Shown piece after piece: positions 13,899 through 21,326 of a stretch of 30,630 nucleotides of DNA. Every line of letters starts with the position of its first letter. Position 1 is the first letter of the stretch. The stretch spans positions 10,582-41,211 of the forward strand of contig CAJUSU010000013.1 of the NCBI GenBank assembly GCA_910589185.1, given 5' to 3'. Under the pieces are notes generated by a model. That model was not told where the DNA came from and ran no database searches. It was given only the letters and a program-made list of their open reading frames with translations. The position numbers and the translations under genes were made by a program. Source of the stretch: an uncultured Clostridia bacterium (lineage in GTDB: Bacteria; Bacillota; Clostridia; TANB77; CAG-508).

Positions 13899-14408
13899 AT
13901 GAAACAGCAATATTTTGAAATTGGACAGATAGTCAATACTTTTGGAATTAAGGGAGTTGTAAAGGTAAATCCTTTTACAGATGATATTTCTCAATTTGAA
14001 GAAATGGAAACCATTTTAGTAGATAAAAAAGGTAGCCTTCTAGAAATGCAAATTGAAGAAGTAAAATATAGTAAAAACCAAGTATTATTAAAACTAAAGG
14101 GAATTGAGACTGTCAACGATGCTGAAAAATATCGTAATTGTTATTTGAAACTTCCAAGAGAAAAAGCAAGAAAACTTCCAAAAAATACTTACTTTATAGC
14201 TGATTTAATTGGCTTAGAAGTATATACAGAGGAAGGAAAGCTGCTAGGAAAAGTAGATGATATTTATAATACAGGTGCTAGTGACATCTATGTTATCAAA
14301 GATGAGCTAGGAAAACAAATTCTATTACCTGCAATCAAAGACGTTATCAAACAAATTGATTTAGAACAAGAAAAAATAGTTGTCCATTTATTAGATGGAT
14401 TAGTGTAG
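13899..14408 (+). CDS. rimM: Ribosome maturation factor RimM
   Basis: 169 residues from the ATG at 13899; a TTG one codon earlier is in frame, but AGAGGAG gives the better spacing to ATG. The N-terminal domain starts FEIGQIVNTFGIKGVVKVNPFTDD. YFIADLIGLEVYTEEGKLLGKVDDIYNTGASDIYVI is the PRC-barrel start, and ILLPAIKDVIKQID completes it. RimM binds S19 and assists 16S 3'-domain maturation. It sits 11 bases after khpA and 13 before trmD. Confidence 0.95.
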   Translation: MKQQYFEIGQIVNTFGIKGVVKVNPFTDDISQFEEMETILVDKKGSLLEMQIEEVKYSKNQVLLKLKGIETVNDAEKYRNCYLKLPREKARKLPKNTYFIADLIGLEVYTEEGKLLGKVDDIYNTGASDIYVIKDELGKQILLPAIKDVIKQIDLEQEKIVVHLLDGLV

Positions 14409-14421
14409 GAAGGAACGCGCT

Positions 14422-15087
14422 ATGCGATTTGATGTATTAACTCTTTTTCCAGAAATGTTTGAGCCAATACAGCAAAGCATTTTAGGAAGGGCTAGTAAAA
14501 ATCATATTTTAGAATTTAATTTTATTAATATGAGAGACTTTTCAAAAAATAAACATTTGAAAGTAGATGATACTCCTTATGGTGGAGGAGCAGGAATGGT
14601 AATGATACCAGATGTGGTATATGACGCCTATTCTTCTATACCCAATAAAGAAAATGCAAAAGTCATTTATTTATCACCACAAGGAAAACGATTGAATCAG
14701 GCAAAAGTGCAAGAACTTTCCAAAGAAGAACATTTAATCCTATTATGTGGGCATTATGAAGGAATTGACCAAAGAGTACTAGACGAGATTGTAGATGAGG
14801 AAATATCGATAGGAGATTATGTATTAACTGGAGGAGAACTTCCAGCCATGGTACTAATCGATAGTGTAAGTCGATATGTAGAAGGAGTTTTAAAAGAAGA
14901 ATCTACTAAGGAAGAATCTTTTTCAAATGGACTTCTAGAATATCCACAATATACAAGACCAGAAGTATTTAGAGGAAAAAAGGTACCAGAAGTATTGCTT
15001 TCTGGACATCATGAAAACATACAAAAATGGAGACAAGAAAAGTCTCTGGAGATAACGAAATTAAAAAGACCAGATTTATTAAAGTAG
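14422..15087 (+). CDS. trmD: tRNA (guanine37-N1)-methyltransferase TrmD
   Basis: 221 residues, preceded by GGAAGGAA. SPOUT-fold motifs are clear: FDVLTLFPEMFEPI at the start, DDTPYGGGAGMVM, LLCGHYEGIDQRV (knot), and EISIGDYVLTGGELPAMVLID. The C-terminal PQYTRPEVFRGKKVPEVLLSGHHENIQKWR segment is the family helical region. TrmD makes m1G37 in tRNAs, preventing +1 frameshifting. The protein is a little shorter than the usual 235-250 residues, at the C terminus. Confidence 0.96.
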   Translation: MRFDVLTLFPEMFEPIQQSILGRASKNHILEFNFINMRDFSKNKHLKVDDTPYGGGAGMVMIPDVVYDAYSSIPNKENAKVIYLSPQGKRLNQAKVQELSKEEHLILLCGHYEGIDQRVLDEIVDEEISIGDYVLTGGELPAMVLIDSVSRYVEGVLKEESTKEESFSNGLLEYPQYTRPEVFRGKKVPEVLLSGHHENIQKWRQEKSLEITKLKRPDLLK

Positions 15088-15106
15088 AAAGGAGGATATT
15101 CAAATC

Positions 15107-15712
15107 ATGGATATCATAAAATCAATTGAACATGAACAATTAAAAAATAAGATTCCTGATTTAAAAATTGGTGATACCATTAGAGTACATCAAAAAATTA
15201 AAGAAGGAAACAGAGAAAGAATTCAAGTATTTGAAGGAATTATTATTAAAAAACAAAACGGAGGAGTAAATGCTACTTTCACAGTAAGAAAGATTTCTTA
15301 TGGTGTAGGTGTTGAAAAAACATTTTTAGTACATTCACCATTAGTAGAAAAAGTAGAGGTAGTAAGAGTTGGTAAAGCTAGACGTGCAAAATTATACTAT
15401 TTAAGAGACAGAATTGGTAAAGCTGCTAAGACAAAGGAAAATACAGGTGCTAGAATTGAAGACAGAGAAATTGTTGTAAAAGAAGACTTAGTAGAAGAGC
15501 CAGCTACTGAAGAAGTAGTAGAAAATATTGAAGCGACAGCAGAAGCTACTAGCGAAGTAAAAGCAGAAGAAGTTGTTGAAGCAAAAACTGAAGAAGTACC
15601 AGTTGAAGCTGCTCCAGAAGAAGCCCCAGCTGTTGAAACAGAAAATCCAGTAGTACAAGAAACTGTAGATACTGTAAAAGAAGAAACTGTTGAAACTGTA
15701 GAAGATAAATAA
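15107..15712 (+). CDS. rplS: 50S ribosomal protein L19 with long acidic tail
   Basis: 201 residues, preceded by AAAGGAGGA. Residues 1-115 are a standard L19: IPDLKIGDTIRVHQKIKEGNRERIQVFEGIIIKK, then VEKTFLVHSPLVEKVEVVRVGKARRAKLYYLRD. Typical L19 ends soon after. Here about 85 further residues follow, made almost only of Glu, Val, Ala, Thr, Pro and Asp (for example TEEVVENIEATAEA), with no aromatic residue. It is a low-complexity, strongly acidic, probably disordered tail. L19 lies at the subunit interface. It is the last gene of the operon, before a strong terminator. Confidence 0.95.
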   Translation: MDIIKSIEHEQLKNKIPDLKIGDTIRVHQKIKEGNRERIQVFEGIIIKKQNGGVNATFTVRKISYGVGVEKTFLVHSPLVEKVEVVRVGKARRAKLYYLRDRIGKAAKTKENTGARIEDREIVVKEDLVEEPATEEVVENIEATAEATSEVKAEEVVEAKTEEVPVEAAPEEAPAVETENPVVQETVDTVKEETVETVEDK

Positions 15713-15726
15713 AAATATAAAAAAAC

Positions 15727-15759
15727 CGGAGCCCTAAATTAACAGGGCTCCGATTTTTT
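15727..15759 (+). terminator. Terminator of the ffh-rplS operon
   Basis: CGGAGCCCT (15727-15735) and AGGGCTCCG (15744-15752) form a 9-bp GC-rich stem with an 8-base loop, followed by ATTTTTT. Confidence 0.95.
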
Positions 15760-15771
15760 GCTAAAGAAAGG

Positions 15772-16134
15772 TTACGATAGCTGACTTTTAGCAAGTTGCT
15801 TGGTCACCTCCTCAAGAGGCATGGACGGGAGGGACATAAGGAAGTTTCCTTCCAAAGAAAATACATCCCAACCTACGTCTGCATTTCTGCCAACGAGTAA
15901 CTGCGAGCGGACGAGAACTTCCACTGTGATATACTTGTTGTCAAGAATCTTCCGGGTTTTTTCAGCATTGCAGATTCCCCATTTACTCATTAAGAGGTAC
16001 TTCCGGAATCTGTAGTGCGCCCCAGTAGACTGATCGACAACTGTTGTAACAGAAGTGAAGTACTCGCCAAATCTCTCGAGCATGTCATGATCTTGCAAAA
16101 TACCCTCTTGATGCTTTGATTCTGTTTGCTTCAT
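15772..16134 (-). CDS. Orphan G+C-rich hypothetical protein, probably foreign
   Basis: 120 residues from the ATG at 16134 (MKQTESKHQE), with AAAGGAAC upstream; an in-frame TTG seven codons earlier lies across the SD. G+C is about 45% by line counting, against about 30% in flanking genes, and codons such as CTC, CGG, TCC and GAG are used where neighbours use A/T-ending codons. The protein is soluble: an N-terminal helix, then strand-rich segments (TTVVDQSTGAHYRFRKYLLMSKWG, KYITVEVLVRSQLLVGRNADVGWDVF) and a C-terminal helix (MPLEEVTKQLAKSQ). No known family is recognised. It lies alone between two housekeeping operons with its own promoter and an operator-like palindrome. Recent horizontal gain is inferred from composition. 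Confidence 0.72.
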   Translation of the reverse strand: MKQTESKHQEGILQDHDMLERFGEYFTSVTTVVDQSTGAHYRFRKYLLMSKWGICNAEKTRKILDNKYITVEVLVRSQLLVGRNADVGWDVFSLEGNFLMSLPSMPLEEVTKQLAKSQLS

Positions 16135-16165
16135 GGTTGTAGTTCCTTTCCCCAAAAAGAATATT

Positions 16166-16216
16166 ATAGTGTTTCACTATTACGAATATTATAACATTTT
16201 TAGGTAAAAAGTTCAA
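16166..16216 (-). promoter_or_regulatory. Promoter and operator-like palindrome of the orphan gene
   Basis: Minus-strand TTGAAC (16216-16211), 17 bases, TATAAT (16193-16188). A perfect ATAGTG-TTT-CACTAT palindrome (16166-16180) lies at about +1 to +15. A second TATAATATT at 16168-16160 repeats the -10 sequence 25 bases on. Confidence 0.6.
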
Positions 16217-16265
16217 GAATGGATAAAACCTTGACAATTTTCGTCGATTTTTCTACTAAAATTTC

Positions 16266-16294
16266 TTTACAAAACAAACATCTTGGGATAAAAT
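16266..16294 (+). promoter_or_regulatory. Sigma-A promoter of the tsaE operon
   Basis: TTTACA (16266-16271), 17 bases, TAAAAT (16289-16294), about 28 bases before the tsaE start. A further TTGACA at 16231 lacks a well-placed -10. Confidence 0.65.
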
Positions 16295-16322
16295 ATGTGA
16301 TAGAAAAAAGGAAGGAAATAAA

Positions 16323-16769
16323 ATGATTCGATTTATTTCAAAATGTGAACAAGATACAATTGAATTTGCCTCGAAATTTGCCTCAAAATTGGAAAAAAAT
16401 GATATTGTATTATTATCAGGAGAACTTGGATCTGGCAAAACAAAGTTTGTTCAAGGTGTACTGAAATATTTTGGATTAGAAAATGAAATTTCTAGTCCAA
16501 CTTTTACGATTGTAAATGAATATAATAGCGAAAAAGTAAATATATATCATTTCGATGTATATCGCTTAGCAGATGTAGACGAATTTTATGCTATGGGAGG
16601 AGAAGAATATTTTACACAAGGAATTTGTCTAATAGAATGGGGCGAAATGATAGAAAGTATTTTACCACCAGACTATATCAAAATAACTTTTCAAAAGAAT
16701 GATGAAAATGAAGAATATAGAGAACTACAAATTGAACCTTTTGGAGAAAAATATATTAATTTGTTTTAA
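16323..16769 (+). CDS. tsaE: tRNA t6A biosynthesis ATPase TsaE
   Basis: 148 residues with AAGGAAGG upstream. It has the Walker A GELGSGKTKFVQGVL near residue 38, then SSPTFTIVNEY, and the YHFDVYRLADVDEFYAMGGEEYF and CLIEWGEMIESILP segments typical of the family. TsaE works with TsaB and TsaD, using ATP to cycle the threonylcarbamoyl transferase complex that makes t6A37 in ANN-decoding tRNAs. It is followed by tsaB and rimI; tsaD is not in the window. Confidence 0.95.
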   Translation: MIRFISKCEQDTIEFASKFASKLEKNDIVLLSGELGSGKTKFVQGVLKYFGLENEISSPTFTIVNEYNSEKVNIYHFDVYRLADVDEFYAMGGEEYFTQGICLIEWGEMIESILPPDYIKITFQKNDENEEYRELQIEPFGEKYINLF

Positions 16770-16782
16770 AACTGATTTAAGA

Positions 16783-16815
16783 GAGGAGAAAAGCTAGTTT
16801 CCACTAGTATCAAAT
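16783..16815 (+). promoter_or_regulatory. SD-hairpin-start leader of tsaB
   Basis: GAGGAG (16783-16788) is followed by the hairpin CTAGT (16794-16798), TTCC, ACTAG (16803-16807), then the ATG at 16816. The linear spacing is 27 bases; without the hairpin it is 13. No other SD is visible. Confidence 0.5.
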
Positions 16816-17454
16816 ATGAAAATTTTAAGCATAGATACTTCTTCTAAAAATGCAATTGTAGCAATTACAGAAAATGAAGAAAAAATAATAGAATTAAATA
16901 ATGAAGAAGAAAAAACGCACTCACAAAAACTAATGCCAATGATAGATGAAGCATTTCAAAAAAGCAATTTATCTTTAGATAATATAGACTTAATTGTATG
17001 TTGCTTAGGCCCAGGTTCTTTTACAGGAGTAAGAATTGGAATTGCAACAGCAAAAGCATTTGCAGACAGTAAAAACATTCCTACTGTTGGAGTAAGTTCA
17101 TTAGAAGCATTGGCACATAGTTTAGAAACAGAAGGCAAAATATGTGCTTTGATTGATGCAGGACATGAAAATGCTTATGCAGGATATTATGAAATCAAAA
17201 AAGACAAAAATGGCAATTTGCAAACAATTCAAGAAGATTTAGCATTTTTAAATTTAACAGATGAAAAATTGAAAGAAATACAAAAAAAATATAAAATAGT
17301 AAAAGAGCAAACTAATGGTTTAGGAATAACGATTGCAAAAATTGGTTATACTAAATATCAAAATGGAAAATCAGGTGACTCTTCTATTTTATCACCAGTA
17401 TATTTAAGAAAATCACAGGCAGAACTTGCATTAGAAGAAAAGAAGCAACAATAG
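16816..17454 (+). CDS. tsaB: tRNA t6A biosynthesis protein TsaB
   Basis: 212 residues. It has the ASKHA-fold features of TsaB: MKILSIDTSSKNAIVAI at the start, THSQKLMPMIDEAF, and IDLIVCCLGPGSFTGVRIGIATAKAFADSKNIPTVGVSSLEALA. The C terminus is PVYLRKSQAELALEEKK. TsaB is a non-catalytic TsaD paralog that scaffolds the TsaB-TsaD-TsaE complex. The start codon lies 27 bases from the nearest SD, with a small hairpin between (see findings). It is followed by rimI after 68 bases. Confidence 0.95.
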   Translation: MKILSIDTSSKNAIVAITENEEKIIELNNEEEKTHSQKLMPMIDEAFQKSNLSLDNIDLIVCCLGPGSFTGVRIGIATAKAFADSKNIPTVGVSSLEALAHSLETEGKICALIDAGHENAYAGYYEIKKDKNGNLQTIQEDLAFLNLTDEKLKEIQKKYKIVKEQTNGLGITIAKIGYTKYQNGKSGDSSILSPVYLRKSQAELALEEKKQQ

Positions 17455-17522
17455 TATTACTAGAAAATGAAACTTTAAAAATTGTTGCACTTTCTTAGAA
17501 CATAAAAATAGAGGAAAATAAA

Positions 17523-18011
17523 ATGGAATTAGAAATAACTAAAATGCAATTGTCTGACTTAGAACAAATTAAAGAAAAGCTATTAGAAGATTTTGACGAT
17601 TTTTGGACAGTTAATATCTTAAAAGAAGAAATACAAAATGAAAAGTCGCAGTACATAGTGGCAAAACAAAATCAAGGAATTGTTGGCTTTGCAGGCATTA
17701 GAATAATAATAGACGAAGTAGAAATTATGAATATTGTAGTAAGAAAAGATAAAAGAAAAGAAGGAATTGGCTCAAGACTACTACAAGAAATCTTAAAAAC
17801 AGCAAAAGAACAAAATGCACAAGTAGTTATACTGGAAGTAAATGAAAAAAATCAACCAGCCATCAAGCTATATCAAAAATTTGGCTTTGAACAAATAGGA
17901 CTTCGTAAAAAATACTATCATAATACAGACAATGCTATTATTATGTCATGTCAGGTTGGGGACGTTCCTTTTTCTGACAAAGTTGTCAGGTTGGGGACAC
18001 ACCTTAAATAA
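17523..18011 (+). CDS. rimI: Ribosomal-protein-alanine N-acetyltransferase RimI, C terminus altered by repeat
   Basis: 162 residues with AGAGGAAAA upstream. It is a GNAT fold: IVGFAGIRIIIDEVEIMNIVVRKDKRKEGIGSRLLQEILK contains the acetyl-CoA-binding RxxGxG/A loop (RKEGIGS). VVILEVNEKNQPAIKLYQKFGFEQIGLRKKYY completes motif B. RimI acetylates the N-terminal alanine of S18. The normal family end is near NAIIM (about residue 142). The last 20 or so residues (SCQVGDVPFSDKVVRLGTHLK) are translated from a short repeat element at 17949-17998, so the C-terminal extension probably adds no function. Confidence 0.92.
   Translation: MELEITKMQLSDLEQIKEKLLEDFDDFWTVNILKEEIQNEKSQYIVAKQNQGIVGFAGIRIIIDEVEIMNIVVRKDKRKEGIGSRLLQEILKTAKEQNAQVVILEVNEKNQPAIKLYQKFGFEQIGLRKKYYHNTDNAIIMSCQVGDVPFSDKVVRLGTHLK
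17949..17998 (+). repeat. Short intergenic-type repeat inside the end of rimI
   Basis: TGTCAGGTTGGGGAC occurs at 17949-17963 and again at 17984-17998, 35 bases apart. The two are linked by a GTTCCTTTTT spacer and a CTGACAA-AG-TTGTCAG dyad (17974-17989). The G+C-rich, dyad-bearing unit is unlike its surroundings and resembles dispersed GGGGAC...GTTCC elements of Firmicutes. Confidence 0.7.
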
Positions 18012-18040
18012 GGATTACAATTTTACTTTGCAAAATTGCA

Positions 18041-18080
18041 TAAGTTATCCGTATGTTACTTCGTTCCTACGGCTAACTTA
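18041..18080. repeat. Imperfect inverted repeat before the Lon-like gene
   Basis: TAAGTTATCCGTA (18041-18053) pairs with TACGGCTAACTTA (18068-18080): 12 of 13 positions, 14-base loop. It is followed by AAAACCAAGGAGG, so it is not a terminator. It may affect ribosome access or be a remnant of a palindromic element. Confidence 0.6.
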
Positions 18081-18098
18081 AAACCAAGGAGGAAAACA

Positions 18099-20486
18099 AT
18101 GAAGAAAACAAATGAATTAAGTTATAAACAACTAAAGATGGTGTGCAATCCTGAAAGATTCGAATTTACAACAACAGAAGATTTAGATCCGATTGATACA
18201 GGAATTGGACAAGATAGAGGAATAAAAGCTTTAGAATTTGGCTTAAATGTAGATGTAAGAGGATATAACTTATATGTAGAAGGTCCAAGCGGTGTTGGAA
18301 AAACGATGTATACTAGAAATTACTTAGATGTAATTTCAAAAAAGAAAAAAGCACCACAAGATTGGTGTTATATCTATAATTTTGATAATCCAAATGAACC
18401 AATAGCAGTATCTCTTCCAGCAGGTGGAGGAAAAGAGTTTCGTGATTTAATGGAACACTTTATTGATGATGTTAAAATTGATATTAAATCTACCTTTAAC
18501 AATGAAGAATTTGAAAAAGAAAGAGCCTTAATTAAACAAGAATTTGAAGAAAAAAGAAATGTTTTAATGGAAAAGCTAAATCAGAAATCTTCAGAATATG
18601 GATTTCAAGTAAAAGCATCACAAACAGGAATCTATATGATGCCAGTAATGGACGGAAAAGCAATAGCAGAAGAAGAGTTTAATAAATTAGATGAAGATAT
18701 TAGAAAAGAATATGAAGATAAATCTGGTATTGTACAACAACATATTATGGAAGCCATTGGGGAAATTAAGTCCATTGAAAGAGAGTCAGCACAAAAAATA
18801 GAAGAGTGGCAATCCAATGTTGCACTTTTAACAGTCAATACACATATTAATTATATTAAATCAAAATATAAGAGAAATAAAAAAATTAATCATTTTTTAG
18901 ATAGCATTAAAAAGGATATCTTAAAAAATATTTCTCATTTTATAGCAGATGACAAAAACAATCAGCAACAAGCACAGCAAGCGCAAGTAAAGCCAGAAAT
19001 AGTGAAACCATGGCTGAATTATCGTGTTAACCTTTTTGTAGATAATAGCAGACTAGAGGGTGCACCAGTCATTATGGATTCTAACTATTCTTACCATAAC
19101 ATTTTTGGAAAATTAGAATATGAGAACTATTATGGGGCATTAAAAACAGATTACACCATGCTAAAACCAGGTCTTTTACATCAAGCAAATGGTGGATATA
19201 TCATTTTCCAGGCAAATGATTTACTAAGTAATAGCTTATGTTATGAAACATTAAAGAAAGCGCTAAGAACAAAAGAACTAGGAATTGAAAACGCAGCAGA
19301 TCCACGTTCTTCTATGGTAATGATTTCATTAAAACCAGAACCAATACCACTTAACTTAAAAGTAATTATTATTGGAGAAGAAAATATTTATCAAACCTTA
19401 CTTGCTATGGATAGTGATTTTAGAAAATTATTTAAAATCAAAGTAGAGTTTGAAGATGATGCACCACTCAATACAGAAAATATGAATAAATTAGCAAGAT
19501 TTATTGCAGGTTACTGTATACAAGAAGAGCTACCACCACTTACCAAAGAAGCGGTTGCAAAAATGATAGAGTATGCTTCTAAAATTGCAGATAATCAAGA
19601 AAAGCTTTCTACACGTTTTAGTGAATTGGCGCAGATTATTGGAGAAGCAGCTACTTGGGCTAGAATGTCACGTTCTAAGACGGTAACAGAAGCACATGTT
19701 GAAAAAGCACTAAAAGAAAGTGTTGAAAGAGTAAAAAAATATGATAGTCGTTATATGCAAATGATAGAAGAAAATACGCTTTTAATTGAAACTTCAGGTT
19801 TTACAACAGGGCAAATTAATGGACTTACTGTTATGAGCATTGGAAACTATAGCTTTGGAAAGCCAGTTAAAATTACAGCAAATACTTACACTGGTAAAAG
19901 TGGTATTATCAATGTAGAAAGAGAAGTTGAACTTTCAGGTTCTTCTCACTCAAAAGGTGTATTAATCTTAAGTGGTTATTTAGGAGAAATGTTTGCACAA
20001 GATATTCCACTTTCACTAACTGCAAGTGTCTGCTTTGAACAGTTATATAGTGGAGTAGATGGAGATAGTGCATCTAGTACAGAACTATATGCTATTTTAT
20101 CAAGCTTAGCAGGTATACCAATTAATCAAGCAATTGCAGTAACTGGTTCTGTTAATCAAAAAGGAGAAATTCAACCAATTGGTGGAGTAAATGATAAAAT
20201 AGAAGGATTTTTCCAAATTTGCAAAATGCGTGGATTAGACGGAACACATGGTGTTATGATACCGCAGCAAAATATACGAAACCTAAATCTATCAAATGAA
20301 ATTGTACAAGCAGTAAAAGACGGAAAATTCCATATCTATGCAATTTCAACAATCGAAGAAGGAATTGAAATACTAACAGGAGTTCCAGCAGGAAAGAAAG
20401 ATAGTCAAGGGCATTTTCCAGCAGGTAGTGTAAACGCATTAGCTTATGAAAAACTAAAGAAATATGCTCAAATTAGTCAAAAATGA
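18099..20486 (+). CDS. Lon-like AAA+ protease (COG1067 family)
   Basis: 795 residues from the ATG at 18099, which has AAGGAGG at good distance; an in-frame start 21 codons earlier lies in the inverted repeat and lacks an SD. An AAA+ P-loop is at about residues 62-69 (GPSGVGKT). A long helical insertion follows (about 120-310), then the rest of the ATPase (LLHQANGGYIIFQANDLL, with a Walker B-like strand). A C-terminal Lon protease domain has the Ser-Lys dyad: Ser about 657 in GVDGDSASSTELYA and Lys about 700 in IGGVNDKIEGFF. These soluble, ATP-linked proteases form hexamers and degrade misfolded or regulatory proteins. The position after rimI is probably the operon end, with a terminator just downstream. 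Confidence 0.92.
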   Translation: MKKTNELSYKQLKMVCNPERFEFTTTEDLDPIDTGIGQDRGIKALEFGLNVDVRGYNLYVEGPSGVGKTMYTRNYLDVISKKKKAPQDWCYIYNFDNPNEPIAVSLPAGGGKEFRDLMEHFIDDVKIDIKSTFNNEEFEKERALIKQEFEEKRNVLMEKLNQKSSEYGFQVKASQTGIYMMPVMDGKAIAEEEFNKLDEDIRKEYEDKSGIVQQHIMEAIGEIKSIERESAQKIEEWQSNVALLTVNTHINYIKSKYKRNKKINHFLDSIKKDILKNISHFIADDKNNQQQAQQAQVKPEIVKPWLNYRVNLFVDNSRLEGAPVIMDSNYSYHNIFGKLEYENYYGALKTDYTMLKPGLLHQANGGYIIFQANDLLSNSLCYETLKKALRTKELGIENAADPRSSMVMISLKPEPIPLNLKVIIIGEENIYQTLLAMDSDFRKLFKIKVEFEDDAPLNTENMNKLARFIAGYCIQEELPPLTKEAVAKMIEYASKIADNQEKLSTRFSELAQIIGEAATWARMSRSKTVTEAHVEKALKESVERVKKYDSRYMQMIEENTLLIETSGFTTGQINGLTVMSIGNYSFGKPVKITANTYTGKSGIINVEREVELSGSSHSKGVLILSGYLGEMFAQDIPLSLTASVCFEQLYSGVDGDSASSTELYAILSSLAGIPINQAIAVTGSVNQKGEIQPIGGVNDKIEGFFQICKMRGLDGTHGVMIPQQNIRNLNLSNEIVQAVKDGKFHIYAISTIEEGIEILTGVPAGKKDSQGHFPAGSVNALAYEKLKKYAQISQK

Positions 20487-20499
20487 GAATAAAATAAAT

Positions 20500-20535
20500 A
20501 AAAAAGAAGAGGTTCACTTCAACTTCTTCTTTTTT
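20500..20535. terminator. Bidirectional terminator after the Lon-like gene
   Basis: AAAAAAGAAGAGGTT (20500-20514) pairs with AACTTCTTCTTTTTT (20521-20535) with one G.U and a CACTTC loop. It serves the Lon-like gene on the plus strand and the Ig-like gene on the minus strand, whose stop is at 20534-20536. Confidence 0.9.
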
Positions 20536-20959
20536 ATTTTATTTTAAATTCATTAGAATAAAAGTAGACATTTTCACGAGTAGTAGTATCGAAACCTATC
20601 TTTACAATTCTATATGTTCCATTTTGTAGTTTACCATAACGACGTTCCCAGTCTATTGATTGAGCAATTTGATTTTTTTCATCCAAAACATATGCAAGTA
20701 GAATATCTACATTGGCTAAATCAGAAGGAGGGACTATAGTTTCTAATGTTTCCCATTCATTATTTTGCTTTACTTGTATAAGATATCTTGGATCCCATGC
20801 ATATTCTTTTTGGCTTTTATCTGTAACAACTATAGTCACTCCAGTAGCACTTATGGATTCTTTTGAAACTTTTATAGTTACAGTATTACCACATTGCACC
20901 AATAAGAATAAAGCTACCAAAATTAGGAAAATAAATATTATTATCATTTCTTTACGCAT
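20534..20959 (-). CDS. Membrane-anchored Ig-like protein, paralog 1
   Basis: 141 residues with GAGGTG upstream. One hydrophobic anchor (about residues 4-21, MIIIFIFLILVALFLLVQC) precedes a single extracytoplasmic beta domain: ISATGVTIVVTDKSQKEYAWDPRYLIQVKQNNEWETL, then IDWERRYGKLQNGTYRIVKIGF. This matches the bacterial Ig-like domain found in many Firmicute envelope proteins (Pfam Big_14 type, by my recollection of its tGv-tI-n-s-eY-yG and iDW...YG-L-G-YRIVK pattern). The Cys at about residue 23 is a doubtful lipobox, because Gln precedes it. It is close to paralog 2 (21327-21752) and more distant from paralog 3 (21767-22195). Function is unknown; ligand binding or inhibitor action is plausible. 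Confidence 0.8.
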   Translation of the reverse strand: MRKEMIIIFIFLILVALFLLVQCGNTVTIKVSKESISATGVTIVVTDKSQKEYAWDPRYLIQVKQNNEWETLETIVPPSDLANVDILLAYVLDEKNQIAQSIDWERRYGKLQNGTYRIVKIGFDTTTRENVYFYSNEFKIK

Positions 20960-20972
20960 TTAAATAACACCT

Positions 20973-21299
20973 CTATAATGAATATTTGGGAATATTTAAG
21001 CGGTATTCCTCTATTTCGGCACGAAAATCATCATAATTCATAAACCATGAGCCAATTTTTTTCTCAGTAAAATAAGTTTGTGTTTTAGAATCTATTATTG
21101 AATGAAATGCTATCACTTTATATCCAATTCCGTAATATACAGTTGTCCCACCATCTAAATAAGCTTCTCCTCTTATACAAAAGATAGGTAATTCATTATT
21201 ATGGACTCTTTTGCTATCTACCATAAAGAATATACAGGACAGTAATATGATTACTAATAGAATAGATAATAAAATTACTTTTTTGTTTTTTAAAATCAT
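20973..21299 (-). CDS. Small membrane-anchored hypothetical protein
   Basis: 108 residues with AAAAGGAGTACA upstream. It has an N-terminal hydrophobic anchor (about residues 8-26, VILLSILLVIILLSCIFFM) and a small outer domain containing PIFCIRGEAYLDGGTTVYYGIGYKVIAFHSI. The DGGTxxYYGxGYKVI string recurs in small Firmicute proteins encoded beside Ig-like domain genes, as far as I can recall, but no function is known. It lies between paralogs 1 and 2 and is probably cotranscribed with them (gaps of 13 and 27 bases). It has no sequence resemblance to the Ig-like copies. Confidence 0.75.
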   Translation of the reverse strand: MILKNKKVILLSILLVIILLSCIFFMVDSKRVHNNELPIFCIRGEAYLDGGTTVYYGIGYKVIAFHSIIDSKTQTYFTEKKIGSWFMNYDDFRAEIEEYRLNIPKYSL

Positions 21300-21326
21300 T
21301 ATTGTACTCCTTTTAATTCCATTAAT

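Noticed and set aside
15549..15794. Leu/Gln-rich minus-strand reading frame opposite rplS
   Set aside because: It is the antisense shadow of the repetitive acidic L19 tail, with no SD.
17452..17462. TAGTATTACTA palindrome at the tsaB stop
   Set aside because: Only 11 bases with a one-base centre, too small to fold, and the next gene has a normal SD; probably chance in A+T-rich DNA.
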